Below are positions 10,489 to 21,988 of a DNA stretch of 64,000 nt, in pieces. The position numbers and the translations under genes are program-made. Positions within the stretch are counted from its first letter, which is position 1. Each line of letters opens with the position of its first letter. The notes beneath the pieces are model-generated. The model did no database searches and had not been told where the DNA came from. It saw only the letters and a program-made list of their open reading frames with translations. This DNA is from Aporrectodea caliginosa (Eukaryota > Annelida > Clitellata > Crassiclitellata > Lumbricidae), in the NCBI GenBank assembly GCA_020284085.1, contig JACEVL010000344.1, positions 879,506-943,505 on the forward strand, read 5' to 3'.

Positions 10489-12758
10489 ATGAACCTATCA
10501 AACCACACACTAACGACAGCTGAAACTGACCTGTTGGATCTAGGTCTGTCGTTTGTACCTAATATAAATAGGGTTGATTACTCCTGCATTGAAAAATCTT
10601 TACATAAATTAATTAGATCGATTAAATATAGGGACCACTTTGGCGACGATAACCAGGCTCCCCAACGTATCATTAGTAATGCTAAGAACTTTACGCACCC
10701 CAGCAGCTGGGAGCCTAGGTACAAAGATTTAGGAGATGACGCTCAACAACTTATATCCAAACTTCAGGAAACTACTGAGACTATTTTGCGCAAATTTCCG
10801 TTAAAAGATAACTCTTATCTGATTAAAACTCAACATAATATAACTAGGGAACAGAGACAAGCCATAAGCAAATTGCGCGCTAACGATAACATAATTGTGA
10901 AATCAGCAGACAAGGGAGGGATGGTTTGTGTACTAGATAAGGCAGCGTATCTGACGGAGGCGTATAGACAATTAGATAACACTAAATATTATAAAAGTAT
11001 AGAGGAGCCCTTGCAAAAACATAATATACCTGCAATTAACTGTGTTCTAGAAGATCTTTACAACCAGGGTTACATAGATAAGAGGCAGCATGAATATCTT
11101 AATGCTAGCGAAGCAGATAAATTAAGACACTTTTATCTCCTACCTAAAATACATAAACCTATTAGTAAATGGACTTTACCTAATAAGATGCCTGAGGGAC
11201 GGCCGATCGTGGGCGATTGCGGCACAGAATCGCGCAGAGTAAGTGAGTATATCGATAATTTCCTCAAACCTTTAGCCAATAAACATCCATCTTACATCAA
11301 AGACACTTATGATTTTATTAATAAAATAAGGAATCGTAGAATAGACAGTAAGTACATCTTGGTAACCGGGGACATCACCGCTCTCTACACTAATATGAAT
11401 ATTGATCGCACGCTCTCTATAGTCAAAGACATGTTATGTTCGATAAGCATCCTGACCCACATAGGCCTGATAACGAGTTACTGGAACTGCTTGAGATAGC
11501 TCTTAAGAATAATGACTTCTCCTTCTGCAATAAATTCTTTCTCCAGATATTCGGAACTGCCATGGGCAAGACCTTTGCTCCCAATCTTGCCAACATCTAT
11601 CTTCTGGAATTTGATAATAGCGCATGCACTGGCTTCCATATTAGCCCGGAAGAATTCTTTAGATTCCTTGATGACGTGTTCTTTCTTTGGCCTGGTACGA
11701 TAGACGAACTTAAACAATTCGAGGAATTTCTCAATACCATAATACCTGATATAAAAGTTACACTCGTTTATAGCGACACGGCGATAAACTTCCTGGATAC
11801 TACAATATTCAAACATATGGAAAATGGCATAACAACACTGCAAACTAAGGTATATTTTAAGGAAACTGACACGCATCAGCTACTGCATCACTCTTCTTTC
11901 CATCCTCCGCACACATTCATGGGTATAGTCAAGTCACAGGTTTTAAGGTTTAAAAGACTTTCATCATTTAAAAGCGATTACGACCAGGCCTGCCATATTC
12001 TATTCAATAGTCTTAAAATACGCGGTTATAATACAAGAAAACTAAGAAAAACTAAATTAGATATCTGGACAGAATACAGGCCTAGATCCAACAATAAATC
12101 TCCTCCTAAAGCACTACTGCCTATCGTCATTCCTTACAGCTCTCTGTCTACTAAACTGGTCTATGAATGGAAGAAACTGCTCTTGGACTCTCCTTTGTTT
12201 AACGGCTATAGAGTAATACCTGCATTTTCTAGAAATAAAAACTTAGGCGAATTGCTGGCTCCACGTAAGAATAATAGGCCTATTAAATCACATGAACTGC
12301 AGGGAGGGTCCTTTAGATGCATGGGTCCCCGTTGTAAAACCTGTAAACACGTTAATCTTACTAGCACCTTCAACAGTACATACACACGTAGACAATATAA
12401 GATAGCTAATAGACTTGACTGTAAAAGCTGTAATGTGGTATATCTTATAACATGTAACTTATGCAATAAGCAATACGTAGGACAAACCCTTAGACGACTT
12501 TGTGATAGATTAACGGACCACAGATCTAATATAGTAACCCTTAAGGACACTCCAATAGCCAAACACTTTACCTTACCGTACCACTCGATAGCTAACATAA
12601 CAATAACACCAATAGACACATTTTCTGCTGCTGAGCTTTCTATTTGTAGGGGGGACATCAAGAAATTAAGGAGCAAGATACTACAGAAGGAGACATACTG
12701 GCAACATCAACTCATGACACTGGAACCTCACGGCATCAACCTCAACAACAGGAAATAG
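10489..12758 (+). pseudogene. PLE ORF2: reverse transcriptase with GIY-YIG endonuclease, one frameshift
   Basis: Enzyme that copies the element RNA and nicks the target. The first frame (10489-11499) holds the PLE N-terminal region, FYLLPKIHKP, GRPIVGDCGTES and RT motif A (VTGDITALYTNM). The second frame (11436-12758) holds motif B (GTAMGKTFAPNLA), motif C as RFLDD (about 11661-11675), INFLDTT, a Cys-rich linker (CMGPRCKTC, CKSC, CNLC) and the GIY-YIG domain: VVYL, then QYVGQT, R and H of RLTDHRSN, and the Glu of QKETYW. The frames are split by a tandem 5-bp duplication, ATGTT ATGTT at 11431-11440. Apart from this the ORF is full length with all key residues, so the copy is recently disabled. 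The Cys linker and layout fit animal PLEs of the Poseidon/Neptune type; the exact clade is not resolved. Confidence 0.9.
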
Positions 12759-12807
12759 TCGGATGGAGACGGGGGGCGGACTGAGCCAGTGCTTATTTTT
12801 TCGTATA

Positions 12808-13605
<798 letters not shown>

Positions 13606-14355
13606 GAATTTGGAGAATAGCAATTATTAATTTCATTTGGAATGATGTTTACAGTTCAGTTACGACTCTCGTAAACAGTCATTTCTATGGCTATCGGCGA
13701 ATTTGTGTCTCTATTGATCGTTGTTTCGATGCTTTTTTAGACAAAATTTATCGCTTGAAAAGGCTCTACTTGATGTGCAAGACCTGTTAACAGACGTCAA
13801 GTCCGGAATATTATTATTTAATCCTTTCCCTGCACAAATATATCGACGATCTGCCGTAAACATAGCCCAACATGTTTAATTGCATTGTGATTAACGATGA
13901 CAGATTGCCTTGCTCGTAGTGCACAGGAATTAGAAATATTGGACAAGACAACATGTATAACTTAAAGTAAAACAAGAGGTAGGAGACCATTAGCACTCGT
14001 TCGAGGGTCAAGCAAAGATTCGAATAATTTTATCATACTGTATCGCGTAGTGTAAGAAAAGCGAGTCATAGACGATCATACGCTTAGTGAGTTTAGTTAG
14101 GTCCGCCGTTTGTTTTGCTGGTAAAAAAATAGAGAACTGGACAGTCTTTCGCTGGTGAACATTCTCAGATACCGTAAATGTTGACTGCTTGGTGGAACAT
14201 GACATGGAATCATTTGGACTTTAGGAGATGATTATGTAGTTACATCTATAGCAGTCATCTCATGTTCTACCGCCAATGCACATGCTTAGTACTGTCGAAA
14301 ACAGTGCTAGATATTCGTTAAAGGAAGCGACATCTGTGACAAAAGACGGTTTTCT
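13606..14355. other. No recognisable feature
   Basis: AT-rich single-copy-looking sequence; nothing supportable on either strand. Confidence 0.4.
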
Positions 14356-14359
14356 TTTT

Positions 14360-14740
14360 AAAGACATAAGGAAATTGAAACTTTGCTGAGTGACGAACGA
14401 GACCATGGAATCAATTTCCAAGTAGGTAAACGTATAAACCAATTGGTTTTACACTGATTACGACATCTAGCGACGAATCTGCCCAAGAGGACGACATCTG
14501 TCACTAGATAGATACCAGACAGTCAAACTCTGTCATTGTAGCCTGATGTTAATTAGCAGGCCTCAGAGAGGTTGCTAGAGCTATGACTGAATCCTTGCTG
14601 TCTGACTGTTTGCCACTAATTAAACTAGTTGTTCCTATAACCTAAGGGTGGATTTCAATTGGCTTATACGTTTACCTACTTTGAAATTGATACCCTGGTG
14701 TCGTTCGTCACTCAGCAAATGTTCACTTTCCTTATATGCT
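14360..14740. repeat. Inverted pair of about 85-bp coding-like arms
   Basis: The arm at 14365-14447 is inverted and diverged at 14655-14738. Each arm translates, in its own direction, to a similar peptide (LLSDERxxGINFxVGKRI), so they look like two copies of an exon or transposon fragment in opposite orientation. The source protein is not recognised. Confidence 0.5.
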
Positions 14741-16810
14741 CCATCTCCAAGGTGGCTTAGCTCAAAGAGGACGCTTACAGATCTGCCTCTCGTCGATCTC
14801 TCTTCGGAGCTGTTGGCAACATGGCTGACTGCAGTCACTTTTGTCAGTGAAGCATAATTATTTCCAACCTCATCGTCCTTTCGTCTCTTAACTTCTAATT
14901 TGGCATTTCAATGGAATACCTGATAGGATCTGAAGTGTGCAGTTTTGTGCACCTACTTGCTCACTTACATACTTCAGCACTACGATAGTTCTCTGATAAA
15001 CTATTCCAGATCGATGAACTCTGGAAATGAATAAAGAAAGCATGTCAACAAGGAACTCTTCACAAAATAGGGAGTAGTTAAGGCATTACTCAACTTTTGA
15101 AGTAACCTAAGAAGATCAATGCACGTTGCATTAAGCTCTGTTCAGCAAATATTTTCAAGCTTTCAAAAACATTTGCATTATAATTATATCAGTTAGACAG
15201 TCATACGTGCAGCGCCTTTTGATGTACTAAAATGCGCAATGCTAAATTGGCTTGATACATAATTATACGTACATGCATACATAAGTACATGCATACATAC
15301 ATACACGCATGCATACATGCATGCATACATACATACAAGCACTCATACATACATAGACCTACATTATACATATAAGGGTGATGGTGTATGAGAGTCTACA
15401 ATGTTAAGATTTCGAGTTTTATCTTTATCAGAGGTAGCCTACTTTAGAGCCGTTACCAAACTCAGACGGCATACTATAATACTGGTGAATGACAATCACC
15501 TGAAAAAGCCCACACCTACAGTGTATGTTGTTGTTAGGTAGAGATCAACGTATATGCAATATTCTTATCATACAATTAATCTGAGTCAAAAGCTTTTATT
15601 GGCAAAAGTTTAGTTATTGAAGCATGGACGTTTTTGACGGTCGCATGCTCTAAAATTTTACAGACGAATACGACCCTGATTCTTAATGTGTGATGATCTT
15701 AAGAATTGGTCAACCGTATACGATCATACGAACACCATATTATCATGTAATGAAAAGATGTAGCTTACAAATTTTTCTGCAATATCGTCGTCATTAGGAC
15801 AGTCACCGAATTCTATCGGCCTACCTTTCGAAGATTACTATATACGGAATTGCAATAAACGTTTGTTTAGCAAGTTATCTTACAATTCACAGTTCTACTG
15901 ACCGTCCCGAATCCCTCAGGAAACGACACCGCAACTGTATCATAGTAGCCACAAAATTAATTAGACCAAATTCAACAGCAAGCAAGTTTCGCTACAGTTT
16001 GTGATGTGAGTTTAGTTCGGATAGAATTCACCGTTTCGCCTGTTTTGCGTAAGTTTTGTCATTGGTGAGAGGATGCGATTTGACTATAGCAAGAGGTAGG
16101 AGATGTCCATTCTCCTTTGTGGTTGTGCTAATTCTTCTCTGGGTGCATTCAAGCAAAGTCGACCTGAGCCGTATTCCCACTTGGACCAATGGCTCCTTCT
16201 CTTTATTCTTTACACTGCTGGTATAATAAGCCTATTGTCTTTTCACCCGTGGGAGTTGCAGCTAATCGATATAGCCTACTGATGACACGAGGTATTATTA
16301 TGTCCATGAACGTATACACATAGGGGCTATATTCTTAGTGATCGCCTCTCAGTAGGTATCTTGAAGGGGCGCTATATCAAGTTTATAGCGATTGATTGGT
16401 GTTGAATAAAATGGTTCAGGCGTCGGAGGTGCTACGGTGAATTCTGGGAAAAGCTAATTCATTGCCTGGCTTGATGACCCTTTAGGTATATAGATTCCTT
16501 AACTTTATTTTCCTTGTCTGCAGTACCACTTTCATGGAGTTTCTTGCTTCACTGCTTCGCATGATCTGGTTGTGACCTTGGACCATGTTCTCAAAGCATG
16601 TTAAGAGCGTCTGACAAAGTGCTCCTACTGTCTAAGTCAGATTAGTACAATTGGTTACAACTCGAGCTGCCGCTACTCAGAATTTGTTGCCATTTATGTG
16701 GGACAAACTCTTTGCTGCATACACTCTTTAACATGCTGCGGCAGCACGGCTGATCGGTGAAACATACCTAGTATGACATTTTATCCAATTTCCTACGGAA
16801 AAACTCATGC
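14741..16810. other. Gene-poor interval with ATAC microsatellite
   Basis: Only an imperfect (CATA)n/(ATGC) microsatellite at about 15265-15352 is evident. No coding or RNA gene can be supported in the remainder. Confidence 0.5.
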
Positions 16811-16817
16811 GACGAAC

Positions 16818-16886
16818 ATAACATAACATAACATAACATAGCATAGCATAAGTTGCATAACATAACATAACATAACATAACATAAC
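16818..16886. repeat. (CATAA)n pentanucleotide microsatellite
   Basis: Tandem ACATA/CATAA units with a short interruption (GCATAGCATAAGTTGCATA). Confidence 0.9.
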
Positions 16887-16939
16887 GAGGGTTTTCAGTG
16901 GTTCAGAAGACATTTTGTCTGTATTAAAACCAATGCATA

Positions 16940-17290
16940 TTAACCTGAAACATGCTAATGGTCCAATTTTCCTTGCTTACTCTTAAATATTGTATTAGCA
17001 TCTACTGAGACAATACCATAATCCAAGCCATTCCACGAGTCTAAAACTCTTGCACTGAAGAATTTCTGTCCTAGTGTTCCTTTTGGTTTCTTAAATAATT
17101 TACACCTGTGTCCCCGATTTCCCTTTTTGGAGCTAATTCAACGTTTCCCTCTGTCCTGATTCCTTTCCATTGATAATCTTATAAGCTTCAATCAGATTTC
17201 CTCTGCTCTTCCTTGTCTTTAATATTGTTAGTCCACACCTTTCCAACCTTTCTTCGTAGCTCAAATCCTTGAAAGGCATTGAGTTTGAGA
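16940..17290 (-). pseudogene. L2/CR1-like LINE, C-terminal RT fragment
   Basis: On the minus strand the sequence encodes the conserved C-terminus of L2/CR1-type LINE ORF2: DLSYEERLERCGLTILKTRK, RGNLIEAYKIINGKE, then FFSARVLDSWNGLD, with frameshifts and stops. 5'-truncated as is usual for LINE insertions. Confidence 0.75.
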
Positions 17291-17340
17291 TCTTAGTGCT
17301 GATGCAGAGCAGTCTTATGAGCTGAATCCATTTTATATTA

Positions 17341-17470
17341 ATGTAATGTAATAGAACATTTATATAGCGCTCTTCAAGATATCTACCCAGAGGCGCTCTC
17401 TACGCTAGCCTATATGATGTTAAATGTCATTATGAACGAATATATTACATCAGTTAGCAAAACAATACAC
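17341..17470 (+). repeat. SINE-tail-like repeat (copy 1)
   Basis: Contains ATAGAACATTTATATAGCGC and AGGCGCTCTCTACGCTAG. A diverged direct copy lies at 44178-44308. The ATATAGCGC..GGCGCTC core also occurs in the tRNA-headed SINEs at 57.8 and 62.6 kb and at 48.08 and 60.89 kb, so it is the shared tail of that family. Confidence 0.55.
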
Positions 17471-19316
17471 AGTCAGCTGAAAGAGTCGCCAGTAGCAGGC
17501 CCACGCACACACGAAGAACCAGCAAACGGATTCCCGTCGACAGCTGCAGATAATATAGATGTTCCGAGTCTCTGTAAGAGTAGAGCGTCGATAGGGTACA
17601 GCGGGGACAGGTGACAGCGTTCGCATACTCTATGACGCTGCCGACGTGTAGTCCTTCACTGGTGGAAGATGACGCACGTCTGGTCAAAGGAGCATAGTAA
17701 AGAGCTCTAACTAACTCTTGCTATTCGGTCCTCCTTATTTATTTGTTTTGATGTAGGCTTTACCTGTATACAACCGACTTGGAATAATCCCCTATTTTAA
17801 ATAAGACACAACGCTTTTATGAACTACTAAAGACGAGCTTTACTGATTGCCATGCATAGAAGAAGATAGACAATATTATTCTTTGCAACGGTGTTGATAC
17901 TAAACCTGTGGCACAGATGAGAAGACGTCCTGCTAGCTGGTTAATATGCAGCGTCCATAAAACTTAACGTATTTCGATTATAACAAGGCTGTATTTTAAA
18001 AGTCATCTAAAAATTTACAAACATTGAGATCTCAGTGCTGATGCATAACATTCTTATGGGCTGTGTCCATCTTATATTAAAGCATCTCGGTTTCTTCTGT
18101 CCCGACCACAGATTTCTTCGCTCTGCTGTGCAAGGTGACCTGGCTTTCCCGTCACAACACAAGTCCCGGTCCAGCAGAAAAGTTTCACTGTGTTTGTAAT
18201 AAAAGTTGCCTAGGAGAACTCCCGACATCAATTCCTTGGCCTTTCTTAGCCTTCATCCGTATGTGCTTGAATACCATTCTTTTCCATCACAGTTTTGCAT
18301 TATCAGGTTGAGGAAGCACCTTCGACTTGTTTCTCTCGAAGTGGTGCTATATAAATTTGCGACTAGTCTACGGTTACAAATGGAATGGTGTAGGCCTATG
18401 ATATATACTGTTTTCTGTGTTGACGCCATATTGGCCGTCATCTTGGTTAAAATGCATTTTGGGGGTGATCCCGTGGTCGGATTTTGTGGGATTTTGGATA
18501 TAGGCCTATTATTCAGCAATGGAAACTGAGCAGGAAACCGTTCAGAAAGCTTCTGAAGCAAGTTTGTCCAAGTCTAACTGTAAATTGCCTGGACTACTGT
18601 AGAGTTTCTGCTCAGGAAACTCTAAGTTAAGAGCATGGGCTTAAGCGGGCTTATATAGCGCTAGTCAGTTGATCTGCAGTCAACCACTAGAGGGCTGAAT
18701 TAAGGCTAGCTCTAATGCTTTTTGCTCTTTGTCATATTATCTTCTGGTTTTCGAGTTCCTGTTGGCGGACTTTTTGTCGGTTTTATCTTTCATGATTAAT
18801 GCGAGTAAAAGTCACATTTAGGTGGAGGTTTGAAGTAAAAACTTTAAAGGGTTTGCCCTCGTGTAACCTAGGATCGGGTGACTGCGTTTATTAAGGAAAG
18901 TCGCACAGGAACGGCTGGTAAAACGAAGATTGTGTAAGCGCCATTTTGCCGATAATCTGACAGTGACAGTCCAAGGGGTGGCCTTGAGAGGTCTCAACGT
19001 TAGGGATTGAATCCGACACCGTGGTTGTTATGAACCCCATCCCTTTGGATAGCTCTGGTATAATTGGGAAAGTATTTTAAGGAATTTGCCTAACCAATAG
19101 AGGTCTTTAGTTTCATATCTTAAACTGCTTTGTCTTAATTCTGTTAAAACGCTCAGAACAGGCGTAATTTGTTTAATCAATGCAAACAATAAGACATTGT
19201 AATGCAGATAATTCTTTTAATTTAAAACGACTGTCATTCAAACAGCAATGTTAATGTCGACAAATACCTGTCTGTAAAGGAATATATCCATTTTATGTTA
19301 CAACGATAATTTGTAA
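17471..19316. other. No gene seen; upstream flank of gypsy-like ORFs
   Basis: A 75-bp block around 17281-17340 recurs at about 18020-18090. The position would suit a 5' LTR and leader of the gag ORFs that follow, and a TATATAGCGC tail block occurs at about 18650, but I could not identify LTR ends or a convincing primer-binding site. Otherwise nothing. Confidence 0.35.
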
Positions 19317-20711
19317 ATGAATAAAGACAAATTATTGGCTACGCCAGATACTTGCCTGATGACTGAGTCTGTAAGCGCCACTGGAGGTGAGGATGAGGTG
19401 AGTGGGTCCGTCTCTCAGGATAAGGGGACACAAGGAGTAGATCCCTCCTTAGAAGAGGATTCCCACATTTGGTTGCAAGCCCAAGTACTGCATTTACAAT
19501 CTCAGAATGCCACTCTAAAATTGGCTTTAGAGGAAACCCTAAGGAAAGGTCGTAAACGGGAGGATTCGAACCCAGGTCGTTCGGACCAAACGACAGTTCC
19601 CAATCCGGGAACCGCAGACAGAGAATGTCAGCCTTATACGCCCTCTGGTGAGGAAGAAATCGGCCCTGGTAAATTTAGGAGAACAGAAGAGATAAGGTAC
19701 CAACACGAATACGAGCCTCCAGACGGGTTGGTCACCCGTCTGCCAGATCAGTTCACTCCCTCTAATCCGCTACGGCATGCAAACCCTGCTCATAGCCCGT
19801 TACATTACCCCGATCGGCCTGCAGGAGAGATCCGCTCAGCTCTTGCTCTCCTGGAATTGGCAGGAACAGGAAAGGGGGAAACGCGACCTTTAGTCACCCC
19901 CAAGGGGGGTACCGAACAATTTGGCACCAGGAAGTGGGGCTGGGAACAATATGGTTCCACAATTGGAGCAAAAGGAGTTGATGCTAGCCACGGGAGAAGG
20001 GAACAATCTGGGGAACGTCAAGGGATCATGTTCCAGGATGGTCAAGAGGAAGAAGTGATTAGGAGGATGGACCAGCAGAACATAATTGGTAAGTATGGTG
20101 AAGAGGAGAAAATAATGCAGGAAATCGATCCTAATGACTGGAGGATGTTTACTGATCATGCTGAAGTAAAGTCCAACCGTAAGATAGAAAAACACTCCCG
20201 ACAGACGACATGGACTCAGACGGCTAATCTTTCCCCTGGTAAACTGCATAAATTGTTGTCTGTGCCTGTGTGTGTAGTTCCTGTTTCAGGTGGAACAACA
20301 TTTCCCTATGCCACAGGGAAGGGGTTAATGATGGCCGAGGGAACTGGTTATGTAGATCCAATGTCCCAAGGTAGTAGAATAGAGGATAGAGTAGAGAGGC
20401 CTTTCCCTGCTGACGGCGCAACTCGAGGACCAGTTCAACGAGATCAACCGGGATCGTATGGCTTGTCAGAGGCAACCGCTGACGTTCGATGTACAACTCC
20501 ATGGGCCTCAGATTTAAATGAGATAAGGATGACTGAGAGGGGAATAGATAGGGTGACCGCGGCTCCTCGGGTGGTAGGCCAAAACATACCTGGTAAGGGT
20601 GCACGGAACAATGGGACTCCTGTGGTTTCCCCTTGGGAATTCCGACCACTGGGCATAACTAGAACTCGGGCTGAGGAAGGGTTAACCCATATTAAACCAG
20701 AGAAGAAATGA
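19317..20711 (+). CDS. Ty3/gypsy-associated ORF, N-terminal gag-region protein of unknown function
   Basis: A 464-residue ORF with an ATG start, hydrophilic and rich in Gly, Glu, Arg and Thr. Residues about 50-80 (HIWLQAQVLHLQSQNATLKL) look like a short coiled coil; the rest has no recognisable domain or zinc knuckle. It ends 10 bp before the next ORF, which is in a different frame and contains a genuine retrotransposon gag domain. It may be the N-terminal half of one gag polyprotein separated by a frameshift or ribosomal slip, or an independent upstream ORF. The length and absence of stops argue it was recently translated or young. Unlike the AT-rich flanks, its composition is balanced, as for the following gag ORF. 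Confidence 0.55.
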   Translation: MNKDKLLATPDTCLMTESVSATGGEDEVSGSVSQDKGTQGVDPSLEEDSHIWLQAQVLHLQSQNATLKLALEETLRKGRKREDSNPGRSDQTTVPNPGTADRECQPYTPSGEEEIGPGKFRRTEEIRYQHEYEPPDGLVTRLPDQFTPSNPLRHANPAHSPLHYPDRPAGEIRSALALLELAGTGKGETRPLVTPKGGTEQFGTRKWGWEQYGSTIGAKGVDASHGRREQSGERQGIMFQDGQEEEVIRRMDQQNIIGKYGEEEKIMQEIDPNDWRMFTDHAEVKSNRKIEKHSRQTTWTQTANLSPGKLHKLLSVPVCVVPVSGGTTFPYATGKGLMMAEGTGYVDPMSQGSRIEDRVERPFPADGATRGPVQRDQPGSYGLSEATADVRCTTPWASDLNEIRMTERGIDRVTAAPRVVGQNIPGKGARNNGTPVVSPWEFRPLGITRTRAEEGLTHIKPEKK

Positions 20712-20721
20712 TCCTGTATCT

Positions 20722-21571
20722 ATGGCTTTTGATAATACCCCGGAAACAAATCTGCAAACTCTCAGACCGCCAAGTAACCTCCGTTATCCTATGGAAAATG
20801 CAAGCAGGGATAAAATGGGTAGTGAAACTCATGCTAAAATGATGCAACTCGAAAAAATGACTTCTGCTTGGGCTTCTGGTCATGATGCTTCGTTGGGAAC
20901 CACTAAGAGTCTACCAGGTAGAGCAATACTACCTGACACGCTAGAAATCCCAACGTATCAGGCAGAAAAAGAAATCCTGACTACCATAGGGGTGGGTGAA
21001 CAAAAAGATGCCGCAGTTGCTGAGCTGAAGAACATTTTCAGTCCATTAGCTGAGATGTGTCGGCAATTAACTGAACTCTGTGTAAAAAATGAGACTGCCA
21101 TGAAACTGTTGAACAGTAACGGTGCGGTTGAATCTAACAGTTCGGTTCCCAAAGAAAAGCCAATCTCTAATACGAAGGTAAAAAGCAGTGATGTGACAGA
21201 GGAATCTGACATTAAAGTAGGAACTGCTGCGGGTAAGCAAGAAGTGACTGAATGGACAGGGCTGAGTCTGCTAGAGCCGTCGCCGTCCAAGTCAACCGCA
21301 ACTGGGGGAGGGAAAGCTGACCTTCTGAGCGAAACGTCTACGAAACGGACTGTGAGAGCGAAACAATGGTTGAAACTAGAGAAATATGATGGACAGACTC
21401 AAGTAGAGGCGTTCTTAGCAAAATTCGAAATTTGTGCAAAACACAATGATTGGGATGACGATGAGAGACTGAGCCAGCTCATGTGTTCCATGGTGGGAAA
21501 TGCAGCTCAAGTACTCTGGGAGTTCAATGCCTCGGGATTGTCGTCATGGAGTGACTTGGTGAAAAGGTTAC
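20722..21571 (+). CDS. gag: Ty3/gypsy gag, truncated at the N
   Basis: Structural protein of an LTR retrotransposon. The C-terminal part matches the retrotransposon gag capsid fold: WLKLEKYDGQTQVEAFLAKF, then HNDWDDDERLSQLMCSMVG, then AAQVLWEF and WSDLVKRL. The preceding 200 residues are Ser/Thr/Lys-rich and variable, as is normal for these proteins. The gag domain stops exactly where it would continue with RNRFG: the next codon contains the only ambiguous base in the window (21572) and what follows is Polinton sequence on the other strand. No zinc knuckle, protease, RT or integrase of this element is present. Either the element was broken here or two contigs were joined. Confidence 0.8.
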
Positions 21572-21572
21572 N
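21572..21572. other. Ambiguous base N at a chimeric junction
   Basis: Only N in 64 kb. A gypsy gag ORF (+) ends and a Polinton ORF (-) is truncated at the same point, within GGTTACNTAACC, a near-palindrome. A sequence join or collapsed gap is likely; a real breakpoint is possible. Confidence 0.8.
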
Positions 21573-21854
21573 TAACCCACCAAAGAGCAGTGGGAGGAGT
21601 GCTAGTAGCGGGAGAAAACCACCATTTTTTGTCATATGTTTCAGTTGTGTTTTGGTGAATCTCAACTCCATGCCACGGCCTTGGTCCAAATTTTTAGCGA
21701 CACGGTTAGCTTGACCCTTCGTCAGCCCGAGGTTATCTTCTCCATGAAGCTGGACATATGTGAGCCGGATTGTAGCGCCGGTGCCATTGCGGGCCAGTGT
21801 TACCTTTTGCCCTTCGGTCAGCGAAAGACCGTATGAGATGTACTTGGTTTTCAT
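21573..21854 (-). CDS. Polinton conserved small protein, C-terminus lost
   Basis: Opens with an ATG and begins KTKYISYGLSLTEGQKVTL, followed by IRLTYVQLHG, LGLTKGQANRV and LRFTKTQLKHM, then a hydrophobic GGFLPLLALLPLLFGG stretch. Proteins with this repeated (L)TxxQ pattern and a hydrophobic tail recur beside the capsid genes of animal Polintons; their function is unknown, and a minor virion or membrane-active role is inference. The frame is cut at the N at 21572, soon after the hydrophobic segment, so the remainder of the protein is missing from this assembly. It is the last gene in the leftward capsid cluster. Confidence 0.7.
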
Positions 21855-21988
21855 GTTGAAAAATATAAATATTTTTCTTAAATATAGCTAATTTTCTTAA
21901 ATAAATCTAGATTTGTTCTTAAATAATATTTAAATATTGTTCCTAAAACTTTTTCTGAAATATATCTAAAGGGACGCCATTTTTCTAA
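21855..21988. promoter_or_regulatory. AT-rich spacer with short repeats
   Basis: 134-bp spacer with repeated TTCTTAAATA(T/A) units upstream of the small protein gene. Candidate promoter by position only. Confidence 0.35.

Noticed and set aside
18600..19316. 5' LTR and primer-binding site of the gypsy element
   Set aside because: No TG..CA bounded repeat or convincing tRNA-complementary site could be found, and no second LTR is available for comparison.
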